Numbered from the stretch's first letter, positions 1 through 7,886 are shown. The stretch is DNA of 15,737 nt from CAZQEZ01 sp964592475 (GCA_964592475.1 CAZQEZ010000098.1:1-15737), one strand, 5' to 3'. The notes: generated from the letters alone by a model not told the origin. A program made the numbers and translations.

Positions 1-706
1 TATCTTTAAAATTTAAAACGTTTATAGGATCTACGGAAAAATCATAAGCTTCTGATTTGGCATCTAGTAATAGATTGTTATTATCATCTTTAATAGAAAA
101 AATGTCAAATGTTGAGGCTGGTAAATTTTCTATTATGAATACTCCATCCTTATCAATATTGGTAAAATAAGGTGGTTTATCGGTTAAAACATTTAAAGTA
201 TCGTCTGAGAAATATAAAGATACAATACCTTTTTTAGCTTTTTCTTTGGTCATTAAATATTTAATATTACCAAATACGAAAAGAGAATCAAGATAATCCC
301 CTGTGGAAAATACGAACCTAGAGTCTTGCCACACGTTGGCTTCATTAATGTCCTTTATGGCATCTTGGAAATTTAGTGTATAAGTAGTGTTATCTTTAAA
401 TGGTGAATCCTCTTCAAAAATGATACTTACCTTATTTTTATTAAATCTTGTTTTGTACTTTGACGCAATAGTTGGAGTAATAATTAATTTCTGTTCTACT
501 TGATCTAATTTCACATATTCATCAAATATTAATTCTATACGGTTTCCTTTAAAGTTGATAGTTTTATTTTTGGGCGCAGACTCCAGCAATAAGGGAGGAA
601 TTGTATCTCTGGGTCCTCCTGTTGGTGTAGAAGGATTTGCACAGTTTTGAAATAAAGCCAAGTAGATAAAAGTAGATATAGATAGTGTTAATATATTTCG
701 TATCAT
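1..706 (-). CDS. Ig-like (Big_5-type) lipoprotein, partial
   Basis: This is the N-terminal 235 codons of a gene that runs off the left edge of the window. The start is the ATG at 706-704, which overlaps the stop of the methyltransferase gene by 4 bp (ATGA), suggesting translational coupling. Residues 1-21 form a hydrophobic signal segment ending before Cys22, followed by ANPSTPTGGPRDTIPP. This N-terminus is characteristic of a widespread Bacteroidota lipoprotein family that carries a bacterial Ig-like (SbsA-type, Big_5) domain right after it. The next stretch, with NRIELIFDEYVKL near residues 55-67 and a later TYTLNF segment, fits that beta-sandwich domain. The protein is probably anchored in the outer membrane or periplasm. 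Its molecular function is unknown. The family call comes from memory of the motif, not from a search. Confidence 0.85.
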   Translation of the reverse strand, partial: MIRNILTLSISTFIYLALFQNCANPSTPTGGPRDTIPPLLLESAPKNKTINFKGNRIELIFDEYVKLDQVEQKLIITPTIASKYKTRFNKNKVSIIFEEDSPFKDNTTYTLNFQDAIKDINEANVWQDSRFVFSTGDYLDSLFVFGNIKYLMTKEKAKKGIVSLYFSDDTLNVLTDKPPYFTNIDKDGVFIIENLPASTFDIFSIKDDNNNLLLDAKSEAYDFSVDPINVLNFKD

Positions 707-1575
707 TTTTTAATTACGTAGATAAGGCTAGAATAATTTAAATCTTTTTTAGCTTCTTTATTTGATTTGTACCCCATTTTTAATGCTGTCAAATAGTTAT
801 TTTTGCCGGTTTTATATTTCTCACTAAGCATGCACACATAATAAGAATCAAAGTACATAGGAATAATTTCTTTAATTTTTAACCCGTGTTTTTTCATTAA
901 TTTTTTCATCGTTGATTTGTCGAAATGATACAAGTGGCGTGGTAGATCATAACCCGCCCAATCTTCTTGATAATATTGAGCATCATATGATTTCAAATTA
1001 GGTACAGCTATAAACATTCTACCCTTATTATCTAATTGAGCTTTTAATTTTTCTAAAACGTTGTTTAAATCCGATATATGTTCTAATACATGCCAAAGTG
1101 TTATGGCCGAATATTTTTGTTTTTTATGGCTTATATTTTTTGTTATTTCAATAGCATTTTTTTCAGCTGCTATTAGAGCCGCATTTTCATCGGGTTCTAC
1201 TCCATCTACATTCCATCCTTTATTTTTAAAATAGTTTAGAAAATCACCGGTACCACAACCATAATCTAAAATTCTATCCTTTTTAACTCTTTTATTTATC
1301 ATTTTATACTTTTGAGTTAATGTATAATTCCTGACGAGTTTGTATATTAGATTAATTGGGTTGTTAGCTTTACTAGTATGGGAGATATAGTTTTGTGATT
1401 TGTAATAATTTCCTAATTCTTCATCTATAGGTCTGGGTGATGTTATTTTAAAACCACACTGATCACATTTAATTATAGCAAAACTATCATTGGATACCAG
1501 GTAATCTTGTGCAATAATAAAATTTGAAAATTTGTTACTGGAACAAATTGGGCAAGTCTTAACTTTTTGAAACAT
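703..1575 (-). CDS. Zinc-ribbon class I SAM-dependent methyltransferase
   Basis: The 290-aa protein starts with a four-cysteine zinc-ribbon-like module (C8, C11, C37, C40). A Rossmann-fold methyltransferase domain of the Methyltransf_23 type follows. SAM-binding motif I is ILDYGCGTG at 102-110, an acidic residue ends the next strand (VEPDE, 126-130), and WHVLEHI at 161-167 is the usual post-I/IV segment. VPN at 191-193 and LPRHLYHF at 211-218 are typical of this family, which often modifies sugars, lipids or small metabolites. The substrate cannot be read from the sequence. The gene starts one base after the mnmG stop and overlaps the next gene by 4 bp, so it is almost certainly in the same transcript. 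It is very rich in Lys, Asn and Ile and in AT codons. A tRNA-related role because of mnmG would be speculation. Confidence 0.88.
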   Translation of the reverse strand: MFQKVKTCPICSSNKFSNFIIAQDYLVSNDSFAIIKCDQCGFKITSPRPIDEELGNYYKSQNYISHTSKANNPINLIYKLVRNYTLTQKYKMINKRVKKDRILDYGCGTGDFLNYFKNKGWNVDGVEPDENAALIAAEKNAIEITKNISHKKQKYSAITLWHVLEHISDLNNVLEKLKAQLDNKGRMFIAVPNLKSYDAQYYQEDWAGYDLPRHLYHFDKSTMKKLMKKHGLKIKEIIPMYFDSYYVCMLSEKYKTGKNNYLTALKMGYKSNKEAKKDLNYSSLIYVIKK

Positions 1576-1576
1576 A

Positions 1577-3442
1577 TTATTTTCCTAAATATACCATTAG
1601 CACTGAAATGTCGGCCGGAGTAATCCCGCTTATTCTGGCAGCTTGTCCTATGGTTGTTGGTTTAATTTTTAACAGTTTTTCTTTTGCTTCTGCAGAAAGA
1701 CCTTTGATACTATCGTAGTTAAAACTCTCCTTAATGTAGTAGTTTTCAAGGCTTCCTATTTTTTCAGCTAGTTTATGTTCTTTTTCAATATAGTTTTCAT
1801 ACTTAATTAATATTTCTGCTTGCTCCAACACCTCATTGGAATAATTTTGCAAATAATCGTTAATATCAGAATCTAATTTCATTGCAGAAAAAACATTAAT
1901 TTCCGGTCTTTTAAGTAGATTGTATACCGATGCTTTTTCTTTGATAGTAGCTGTGTTTAATTCTTGCAGGTCGTTATTTACACTAGAAGGATCTACTTTC
2001 TTCTGTTTTAGATCATTTAATAATCTTTTCACATCTGCTTTTTTATCGATTACATTTGAAACTCTTTCATCACTTGCCAAACCCAACGAATGACCCTTTT
2101 CAGTTAATCGAATATCTGCATTATCTTGTCTTAATAAAATTCTATATTCCGCTCTAGAAGTAAACATTCTATAGGGCTCTTCAGTACCTTTATTTATCAA
2201 GTCATCAATTAAAACACCAATGTAAGCCTCTGATCTTTTAAGAATAAACTCTTCTTTACTATTATTCTTATTATGGGCATTTATACCTGCTATTAATCCC
2301 TGGCAAGCTGCCTCTTCATACCCAGTGGTTCCATTTATTTGACCGGCAAAATATAAATTTTCTACTAACTTGGTTTCCAGCGTATGTTTTAGTTGCGTTG
2401 GTGGAAAGTAGTCGTATTCTATGGCATATCCTGGTCTGAACATTTTCACATTTTCAAATCCGGGTATTTTCGTTAGCGATTTATACTGTACATCTTCTGG
2501 TAGAGAAGTAGAAAAGCCATTTAGATAAATCTCAATTGTATCCCATCCTTCAGGCTCTATAAATAGTTGATGCCGATCCCTTTGAGAAAATCTATTTATT
2601 TTGTCTTCAATAGAAGGACAGTACCTTGGGCCTACTCCTTTAATCCTTCCTTGAAACATAGGCGAAGACTGAAAGCCTGTTTCAAGTGTGGAATGAACAT
2701 TCTTATTTGTATAGGCTATATGACAACTTCTTTGTGTTCTTAATGTCTTTATACTATTTAAATAAGAAAACTTGCCTGGCTGTTCATCTCCTTTTTGTTC
2801 TTCAAATTTTGTATAATCTAAAGAACGGCCGTCTATCCTTGGAGGAGTTCCTGTTTTCATCCTGCCTGCTTCAAAACCTAATGTAACTAATTGTTCGGTA
2901 ATTCCTTTAGCAGCCTTTTCACCTGTACGACCTCCGCCAAATTGTTTTTCACCAATATGAATGATACCGTTTAGGAAAGTACCATTTGTAAGTACAACTG
3001 AATTGGTTTCTATCTCTATACCCATTCCAGTTCTTACGCCAGTTATCTTACCTTTTTTAACGATCAATCCAACTACCATTTCTTGCCAAAAGTCCACATT
3101 AGGTGTTGATTCTAATAGCATACGCCATTCATAGGCAAATTTCATTCTATCATTTTGAGTGCGCGGACTCCACATTGCAGGGCCTTTAGATTTATTTAGC
3201 ATCCTAAACTGCACCATTGATTTATCAGATACTATTCCGGAGTATCCACCTAGTGCATCTATCTCTCTAACAATTTGTCCTTTGGCTACACCACCCATAG
3301 CAGGATTGCATGACATCTGGGCTATGGTTTGCATATTCATAGTGGCTAGCAAAACTTTAGAACCCATATTAGCAGCAGCTGCTGCAGCCTCGCAACCAGC
3401 ATGACCTGCGCCCACAACAATTACATCGTATTTTGGAAACAT
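1577..3442 (-). CDS. mnmG: tRNA uridine-5-carboxymethylaminomethyl(34) synthesis enzyme MnmG
   Basis: MnmG (GidA) is the FAD- and NADH-dependent partner of the GTPase MnmE. Together they install the carboxymethylaminomethyl group at C5 of the wobble uridine U34 of certain tRNAs in the cytoplasm. At 621 aa it has the normal family length. The FAD Rossmann motif GAGHAG is at residues 11-16, and further family blocks follow: SCNPAMGGVAKGQIVREIDA, NKSKGPAMWSPRTQND, GGGRTGE, RMKTGTPPRIDGRS, GVGPRYCPSIEDKI, GYEEAACQG and MFTSRAEYRILLRQDNADIRL. The C-terminal helical domain that contacts MnmE and tRNA is intact (TIGQAARISGITPADISVL). The ATG at 3442 matches the family N-terminus. The 132-bp region upstream holds two parS palindromes and a possible promoter. 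The methyltransferase gene follows after 1 bp. Confidence 0.98.
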   Translation of the reverse strand: MFPKYDVIVVGAGHAGCEAAAAAANMGSKVLLATMNMQTIAQMSCNPAMGGVAKGQIVREIDALGGYSGIVSDKSMVQFRMLNKSKGPAMWSPRTQNDRMKFAYEWRMLLESTPNVDFWQEMVVGLIVKKGKITGVRTGMGIEIETNSVVLTNGTFLNGIIHIGEKQFGGGRTGEKAAKGITEQLVTLGFEAGRMKTGTPPRIDGRSLDYTKFEEQKGDEQPGKFSYLNSIKTLRTQRSCHIAYTNKNVHSTLETGFQSSPMFQGRIKGVGPRYCPSIEDKINRFSQRDRHQLFIEPEGWDTIEIYLNGFSTSLPEDVQYKSLTKIPGFENVKMFRPGYAIEYDYFPPTQLKHTLETKLVENLYFAGQINGTTGYEEAACQGLIAGINAHNKNNSKEEFILKRSEAYIGVLIDDLINKGTEEPYRMFTSRAEYRILLRQDNADIRLTEKGHSLGLASDERVSNVIDKKADVKRLLNDLKQKKVDPSSVNNDLQELNTATIKEKASVYNLLKRPEINVFSAMKLDSDINDYLQNYSNEVLEQAEILIKYENYIEKEHKLAEKIGSLENYYIKESFNYDSIKGLSAEAKEKLLKIKPTTIGQAARISGITPADISVLMVYLGK

Positions 3443-3458
3443 ATTTTAAATGTTTAGA

Positions 3459-3474
3459 TGTTCCACGTGGAACT
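3459..3474. promoter_or_regulatory. parS: parS site 1 (ParB/Spo0J binding palindrome)
   Basis: The sequence TGTTCCACGTGGAACT contains the perfect 14-bp palindrome GTTCCACGTGGAAC at 3460-3473. This is the chromosomal parS motif, the same core reported for Pseudomonas and closely related to the B. subtilis form TGTTtCACGTGAAACA. ParB nucleates here and loads onto DNA during chromosome segregation. It lies 17 bp upstream of the mnmG start, in non-coding DNA, so coding constraint does not explain it. Its centre is 58 bp from that of a second copy. Confidence 0.88.
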
Positions 3475-3516
3475 AATTTGCTTAATTATTTGATTTAACA
3501 TTACATCAGTTATAAA

Positions 3517-3532
3517 TGTTCCACGTGGAACA
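3517..3532. promoter_or_regulatory. parS: parS site 2 (ParB/Spo0J binding palindrome)
   Basis: TGTTCCACGTGGAACA is a perfect 16-bp palindrome, a full-length match to the chromosomal parS consensus. Together with the copy at 3459-3474 it makes a two-site parS cluster within 74 bp. Clusters of parS are normally found in the origin-proximal part of the chromosome. No parA or parB gene and no convincing DnaA-box cluster is visible in the window. Confidence 0.92.
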
Positions 3533-3539
3533 CTTGATG

Positions 3540-3547
3540 CAAAAATA
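3540..3547 (-). promoter_or_regulatory. possible -7 box of an mnmG promoter
   Basis: On the minus strand this reads TATTTTTG, an exact match to the Bacteroidota -7 consensus TAnnTTTG. No clear TTTG -33 element sits 17-23 nt upstream. If used, transcription would start near or inside parS site 2 and both parS sites would fall in or at the mnmG leader. The region is AT-rich, so a chance match is quite possible. Confidence 0.35.
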
Positions 3548-3557
3548 GAATAAAAAT

Positions 3558-3573
3558 ATATCATATATGATAT
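3558..3573 (-). terminator. AT-rich palindrome after ybeY, possible weak terminator
   Basis: ATATCATATATGATAT is a perfect 16-bp palindrome lying 1 bp beyond the ybeY stop codon (3575-3577). Read on the minus strand it can form a 6-bp stem with a 4-nt loop, followed a few bases later by a run of five T. This could be a weak or leaky terminator between ybeY and mnmG, or a protein-binding dyad. The stem has only one G-C pair per arm, so it would be unstable as RNA. Confidence 0.25.
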
Positions 3574-3574
3574 T

Positions 3575-4018
3575 TTATTTATTTTGCAATTCATTTAATA
3601 AAGATAGGGCTTGATTTTCTTTTTGCCTCATCATTGTTTTCTGTTTATCGTCTTTATCAGAATAACCACATAAATGCAAAATACCATGGATTATTACTCT
3701 GTTTAATTCATCTTCAAAATTATTATTTAATAAGGTTGCATTTTCATCCACTCTTTGTACACTTATGTAAATCTCACCATCAATAGAATTAGCTTCATTT
3801 TTTTCTTTTGTATCAAAAGTTACAATGTCAGTCAAGGTATCGTGCTTTAAAAAATCTTGATTGATTTTAAGGAGATAGGAGTCTGAGCAAAAGATATAAT
3901 TAATCTGCTGCAGGTAAAACCCTTCAGAGGATATAATCTGTTTGATCCATTGCTTCATTAGAAGCTTTCTTTTTAATTTAAAGTTGATGTCTTCAGTAAA
4001 AAATCTGACAGTTGGCAT
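3575..4018 (-). CDS. ybeY: Endoribonuclease YbeY (rRNA maturation RNase)
   Basis: YbeY is a small metal-dependent endoribonuclease needed for 3' maturation of 16S rRNA and for ribosome quality control. The 147-aa protein has the family landmarks in order: TDIVTFDT at 63-70, GEIYIS at 81-86, and the metal-site helix HGILHLCGY at 111-119. The classic family motif has three histidines (HGxLHLxGYDH). Here the first two are H111 and H115, but the third position is Asp121. From memory, other Bacteroidota YbeY proteins also depart from His at this point, so this is probably a lineage variant and not a dead enzyme. The ATG at 4018 directly abuts the TAA of the upstream ATP-binding protein gene (0 bp between), which implies coupled translation. 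Confidence 0.95.
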   Translation of the reverse strand: MPTVRFFTEDINFKLKRKLLMKQWIKQIISSEGFYLQQINYIFCSDSYLLKINQDFLKHDTLTDIVTFDTKEKNEANSIDGEIYISVQRVDENATLLNNNFEDELNRVIIHGILHLCGYSDKDDKQKTMMRQKENQALSLLNELQNK

Positions 4019-4420
4019 TTAATCCATAAAAAAATAGAGTTCTACTAATGTACCATTGTTTTTAAAGTGAACTTCGTCAGCTAGTTGTTTCATTAAAAAT
4101 ATACCTCTACCACTAGGCTTGTCTATATTTTCCGGAGCCGTAGGGTCTGGTAAGTTGTCATAATCAAACCCGGGGCCTTCATCTTCAACTTCCACTTTCA
4201 GAGTATCTTCATTGAGGCCCATGCTCAGAAGCACATTTTTATGTGGATTGCTTGCGTTGCCATGCTTAATAGCATTATTAACTGACTCGGTTACGGCTAT
4301 CATTATATTTCCATAAATGTCGTCATCAAGCTTAAATCGATCTTTGGCATTGTCGATAAAGCTTTCAATAATTCTAATATTTTCATTGAGTGATGGAATT
4401 TCTATTTTGATCACATCCAT
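4019..4420 (-). CDS. RsbW/SpoIIAB-like ATP-binding protein (HATPase_c)
   Basis: This 133-aa stand-alone GHKL ATPase domain resembles the serine kinase/anti-sigma factors RsbW and SpoIIAB. The N-box helix is TESVNNAIKHGN (44-55) with the catalytic-type Glu45 and Mg-binding Asn, the G1 box is DEGPGFD (80-86), and the G2 box is GRGIFLMKQL (104-113). Family members bind a sigma factor and phosphorylate a STAS-domain antagonist. Neither a STAS protein nor a sigma factor is encoded in this window, so the partner is unknown. The gene lies 14 bp after the DUF4175-type gene and directly abuts ybeY, so it is part of the same operon. Kinase activity and the partner are inference; the fold assignment is secure. 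Confidence 0.92.
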   Translation of the reverse strand: MDVIKIEIPSLNENIRIIESFIDNAKDRFKLDDDIYGNIMIAVTESVNNAIKHGNASNPHKNVLLSMGLNEDTLKVEVEDEGPGFDYDNLPDPTAPENIDKPSGRGIFLMKQLADEVHFKNNGTLVELYFFMD

Positions 4421-4434
4421 AGAATTTAGAAAAA

Positions 4435-7400
4435 TTAGTTATTTAATCTTTTAAAATATTCGTTAACTTGATTCTTATAATAAGGATTAAGTTTGGGAGG
4501 TACTGTTTTCAATAATTCTATTTCCTGCTCCTTAATTTTAATATATTCTTTAAATTCTGGAGGCAATTCTCTATCTATTTGTTGAGCTGTTTTGCCTTCC
4601 CTTTCTTGTTTCATTTCTCTTTCTCTTTGTGCATTTTCAGCTTCCAGTAATCGGGAAAGAATATCTTTTTGTCTTTCAATCATTCGCTGCGTTAGTCTTT
4701 TGTTTACCAAGTCCAATTCAGTTTCCTCCATTTTTTCAATTGCATTCTGAGTTCCTCCCTTACCTTGTTGATTACGTTTTTTTCCTGCTTGTTGTTGCTG
4801 TTCTTTTAATGCCTCTCTTATCATTTCTTGTTCGGCTGCTAATTTGGCTAATTCTTCAGAGAGTTGCCTACCTGATTTACCACTTTTTTTAAGATTCTCT
4901 ATTTTTTCATTTAATTGCTTTTGCAGTTCGCTCAATCCTGGCATTTTTTGTTGACCTTGCGATTTGTTATTAGGCGATCCCATGGCATCAGCCATCTGCT
5001 GTTGCATTTGTTTTATTACATCATTTAAAAGCAAAGCCAGGTTATTCATGGAAGTCATGGTAAACTGTTGCTTACCTACCGCTTCATTTTTATTTCTTTC
5101 TCGCAACGCTTTCACACTTTCATCCATGTATTTATTCATCTCACCTACTTCGCGCGTTACAAATGACGAAATCTGAAATACACGTTTGGCGAGTGATAAC
5201 AAACTGTCTTCAATAACCTGACTATCATCTTTAAGCTTTAATTGGGTTTGAGATAATTGGACAAATCGCGGATCACTTTGATTTACATTTCTAAACTCTT
5301 TCATTAATTCTTCCTGGCTGAAACTTAACTTGAGCAGATTGTCTTCAATGTTAAGTAAATCCTGAAAGTTTTCCTGAACCATCTGCATTTCCATGCTTTG
5401 CTGCATTTTCGAGAGCTTCTCTCCCATTTGCTTCATTTGTTGCGACATTTTTTGCTGCGACTGGCTGGCTTTCTTTTTCTTATTGTTGTCAAGAGCTTCT
5501 TTAGCTTTTTGCTGTTCTTGCTCAATTTGCTCTTGCTCCTCTTTTAAATCAGGCATTGCTTTTGGGTTTGACAACTCCTGATTCATCTCTTTTAATTCTT
5601 CAATGTCTTTTTTGTTTTCTTCCATCTCCTGATTCAAATCTTCCTGCTTCTCTTTCATTTCTTCAGCATCAGCGTTTTTTTCTTTTGTCTCTTCGGCCAG
5701 TTCTTCTTGTTTCTCGCTCAATTCCTCTACTTCTTGCTTTACTTCTTCAAGCTTGTAATCAAACTGCAGCTTTTTCATTAACTCAATGCTACGCTCCAAT
5801 TCTTTTTCCAGGTTTTCTTCTTTAAAATTTAGCTCTTCCAACTTCTCCTGCATATCACCTATGTCTTTATTCTCTTCCATTAGTTTACGCAATTCTTCAT
5901 ATAGCTTCTTGGTTTCTTCGTCCAATAGCTCATCCATCATCTTTTGTAGTTGCTGTACCTTCTCTTTTATATTCTTCTTTTGTTCAGGACTAAATCTCTC
6001 CCTTTTTTTAGCATCAGATTTATATTGTTCCTGCAGTCGCTTTACTTCTTTCTCCAGTTCGTCTTTTTTATTGATCAATTCCTCAATCATCTTTTTATCC
6101 TTCCAGTCCAGCTCTTTTTTGCTTTTCATGTCATCCATGGCCTTATCTATTTTTTTATTGAGCTCTTTGGATTTTTCAAGGCTTTTTTGAATTTGATCAC
6201 GGGCACTTTGTGCAGATTTATCCAACTCTTCTTCGAGTTCATTTTTGTCAGGCACTTTAAAATTATAAATGCCAGTACGTGCGGCTTTACGTCCATTGAT
6301 GGCATCATTATCTCTCACTTGTAAATAATATACTAGTTTCTCACCTTGCTTTAATTGTAGACTATCGAGTTGCCATTGATAATAATAACTCTGGCTGCTT
6401 TTGGAGGGATCTATTTTAATGTTGATACTACTAAATGCTTTCTCTGAAACGTTTGCTTTTTCAATTTTATAAAACACTTTTAAATCAGATATTCCATAAT
6501 CATCGGCAATATTACCACCTAATACCATGTAATTGAAATAAATTGTATCTTGGAACTGCTCTAAATTAATGGTGGGTAATTGATCAGGAATCACTTCTAC
6601 ATGGTAGCGAATCAAATCTTTGTTATTGCTATATTCATTGCTAAGTTCTATTTTATAATCATCCGTTTCCATCATTCTTTTTTCAAAAGAAAATAGATTG
6701 TCGTCTTCAGGGATTAGGTCATAGTTTTTCAATTCATTTTCAAATATAATTTTTACACTATCAGCAGTAATCGTATTAATTTGCCATTGCACAACCGTAC
6801 CGGCAGGTACTTGCATATTTCCTATGTTGCTCAGTCTTTCATTTGTTTTGTTCAAATAACGTGGGTAACTCAGAAAAGCTGAAAAGTTTTTGATGTTAGG
6901 CCTGCTTACCAGGTTCAATTGATAATCATCTGAATAATATCCGGCTGCTTCAAAATTAAACGCTTCGGGCTTTTGTAGTTTTGTGAAGGTATAACTATAA
7001 GTTTCATTATCATTTTTTAATTTGATTCTTCTGTCTCCAGTATTAATATACACATTTTCCGGAATTACTTCTCCATTTATAGATAGGTTAATTGTATAGT
7101 CTTCGCCTCTAAAAGCTTGTAAATTATTATTTTGCAGTTGAAAGTTAAATGGAGCTTCAGGTACAAAGTGTTGCTTGTAATGAATGATACGGTGCGTGCT
7201 TTCGGTAAAAAGCTGAGGTGCCACGATTATTAATACCAATACTAAAAAAGAAACTGGTAGAAAATAGCGGAAGTAATGATAATTGGCTTTATAGTCTATG
7301 GCTTGAGAAAAATCTACAAAAGAAACTTCTTTGCTTTTTTGTAGTATACTTGCTCCTATTAATGCATTATTTTTATCCTGCATTCGGGAAAGTTGCAGCA

Positions 7401-7725
7401 CGTTAAGCAATTTATCTTTAACCTGAGGAAAAAATCCGCCAATTCTCAAGGCGGCATCTTCATTACTGATTTGATTTTTCTTAACGAATAGCCTTACCAG
7501 CGGTAGTATTACAAAATTTCCCAACATGAAAACAGAAAGAATCACAAAACTAAAAAAAACAATGGCCCTCATCCATGAATCAAATCGGAATGAAAACTCT
7601 AAAACGTTGAAAATCAAGTATATACCCAAAACGATGGAAAGAGAAATCAACAATCCTCGTATCAAAAGATTAATGTAAAACTTTCTTTTAAATTTTTGTA
7701 ATTGGTTGCTAAGTTCCTGCGTCAT
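4435..7725 (-). CDS. DUF4175-type large coiled-coil membrane protein
   Basis: The 1096-aa protein has two adjacent membrane segments (about 18-42 and 53-80). A conserved-looking cytoplasmic stretch, RIGGFFPQVKDKLLNVLQL (94-112), comes next, then a third membrane segment (about 152-172). About 300 residues of probable beta-sandwich/Ig-like structure follow. From about residue 495 to the end it is an extremely charged Glu/Lys/Gln region predicted to be long coiled coil, with a Gln/Lys/Gly-rich patch near the C-terminus. This layout fits the Bacteroidota DUF4175 family, whose function is not established. It suggests an envelope-spanning structural or scaffolding protein. The gene is the first of the run that continues with the ATP-binding protein and ybeY. 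Residue boundaries were estimated by eye. The long opposite-strand reading frames here are a by-product of Glu/Lys/Gln codon composition. Confidence 0.85.
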   Translation of the reverse strand: MTQELSNQLQKFKRKFYINLLIRGLLISLSIVLGIYLIFNVLEFSFRFDSWMRAIVFFSFVILSVFMLGNFVILPLVRLFVKKNQISNEDAALRIGGFFPQVKDKLLNVLQLSRMQDKNNALIGASILQKSKEVSFVDFSQAIDYKANYHYFRYFLPVSFLVLVLIIVAPQLFTESTHRIIHYKQHFVPEAPFNFQLQNNNLQAFRGEDYTINLSINGEVIPENVYINTGDRRIKLKNDNETYSYTFTKLQKPEAFNFEAAGYYSDDYQLNLVSRPNIKNFSAFLSYPRYLNKTNERLSNIGNMQVPAGTVVQWQINTITADSVKIIFENELKNYDLIPEDDNLFSFEKRMMETDDYKIELSNEYSNNKDLIRYHVEVIPDQLPTINLEQFQDTIYFNYMVLGGNIADDYGISDLKVFYKIEKANVSEKAFSSINIKIDPSKSSQSYYYQWQLDSLQLKQGEKLVYYLQVRDNDAINGRKAARTGIYNFKVPDKNELEEELDKSAQSARDQIQKSLEKSKELNKKIDKAMDDMKSKKELDWKDKKMIEELINKKDELEKEVKRLQEQYKSDAKKRERFSPEQKKNIKEKVQQLQKMMDELLDEETKKLYEELRKLMEENKDIGDMQEKLEELNFKEENLEKELERSIELMKKLQFDYKLEEVKQEVEELSEKQEELAEETKEKNADAEEMKEKQEDLNQEMEENKKDIEELKEMNQELSNPKAMPDLKEEQEQIEQEQQKAKEALDNNKKKKASQSQQKMSQQMKQMGEKLSKMQQSMEMQMVQENFQDLLNIEDNLLKLSFSQEELMKEFRNVNQSDPRFVQLSQTQLKLKDDSQVIEDSLLSLAKRVFQISSFVTREVGEMNKYMDESVKALRERNKNEAVGKQQFTMTSMNNLALLLNDVIKQMQQQMADAMGSPNNKSQGQQKMPGLSELQKQLNEKIENLKKSGKSGRQLSEELAKLAAEQEMIREALKEQQQQAGKKRNQQGKGGTQNAIEKMEETELDLVNKRLTQRMIERQKDILSRLLEAENAQREREMKQEREGKTAQQIDRELPPEFKEYIKIKEQEIELLKTVPPKLNPYYKNQVNEYFKRLNN

Positions 7726-7812
7726 ATGCTTTTACTAAATTAAATTGGCTTAGAGCTGAATCAATATAACGATCAATACACATGTAAACGTCTACTTGAT
7801 ACCTATGTTCAA

Positions 7813-7820
7813 CAAAAATA
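7813..7820 (-). promoter_or_regulatory. possible -7 box for the DUF4175-ybeY operon
   Basis: The 161-bp gap 7726-7886 has no gene. On the minus strand it contains TATTTTTG, an exact TAnnTTTG match, about 88 nt upstream of the ATG at 7725. A TTTA that could serve as a degenerate -33 element sits 18 nt upstream. This is the best promoter candidate for the operon, but AT-rich background makes it uncertain. Confidence 0.35.
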
Positions 7821-7886
7821 AAATCTAATTGATAAAATTAAACTTTTGGATACTTTTTAATAAGATATTTTAATCAAAATTGAATA

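Noticed and set aside
3159..3404. Plus-strand 81-codon open frame opposite the mnmG 5' end
   Set aside because: It is a shadow of highly conserved mnmG coding sequence; the alanine run comes from the Ala-rich FAD-binding helix on the other strand.
3443..3574. The gap as the replication origin itself
   Set aside because: No DnaA-box cluster (TTATCCACA-like) was seen, and the gap is only 132 bp. parS sites indicate origin proximity, not the origin.
5393..6324. Several overlapping plus-strand open frames opposite the DUF4175-type gene
   Set aside because: They mirror a Glu/Lys/Gln-rich coiled-coil region whose complement rarely gives stop codons. Their products are low-complexity Ser/Phe/Leu/Cys strings with no family features.
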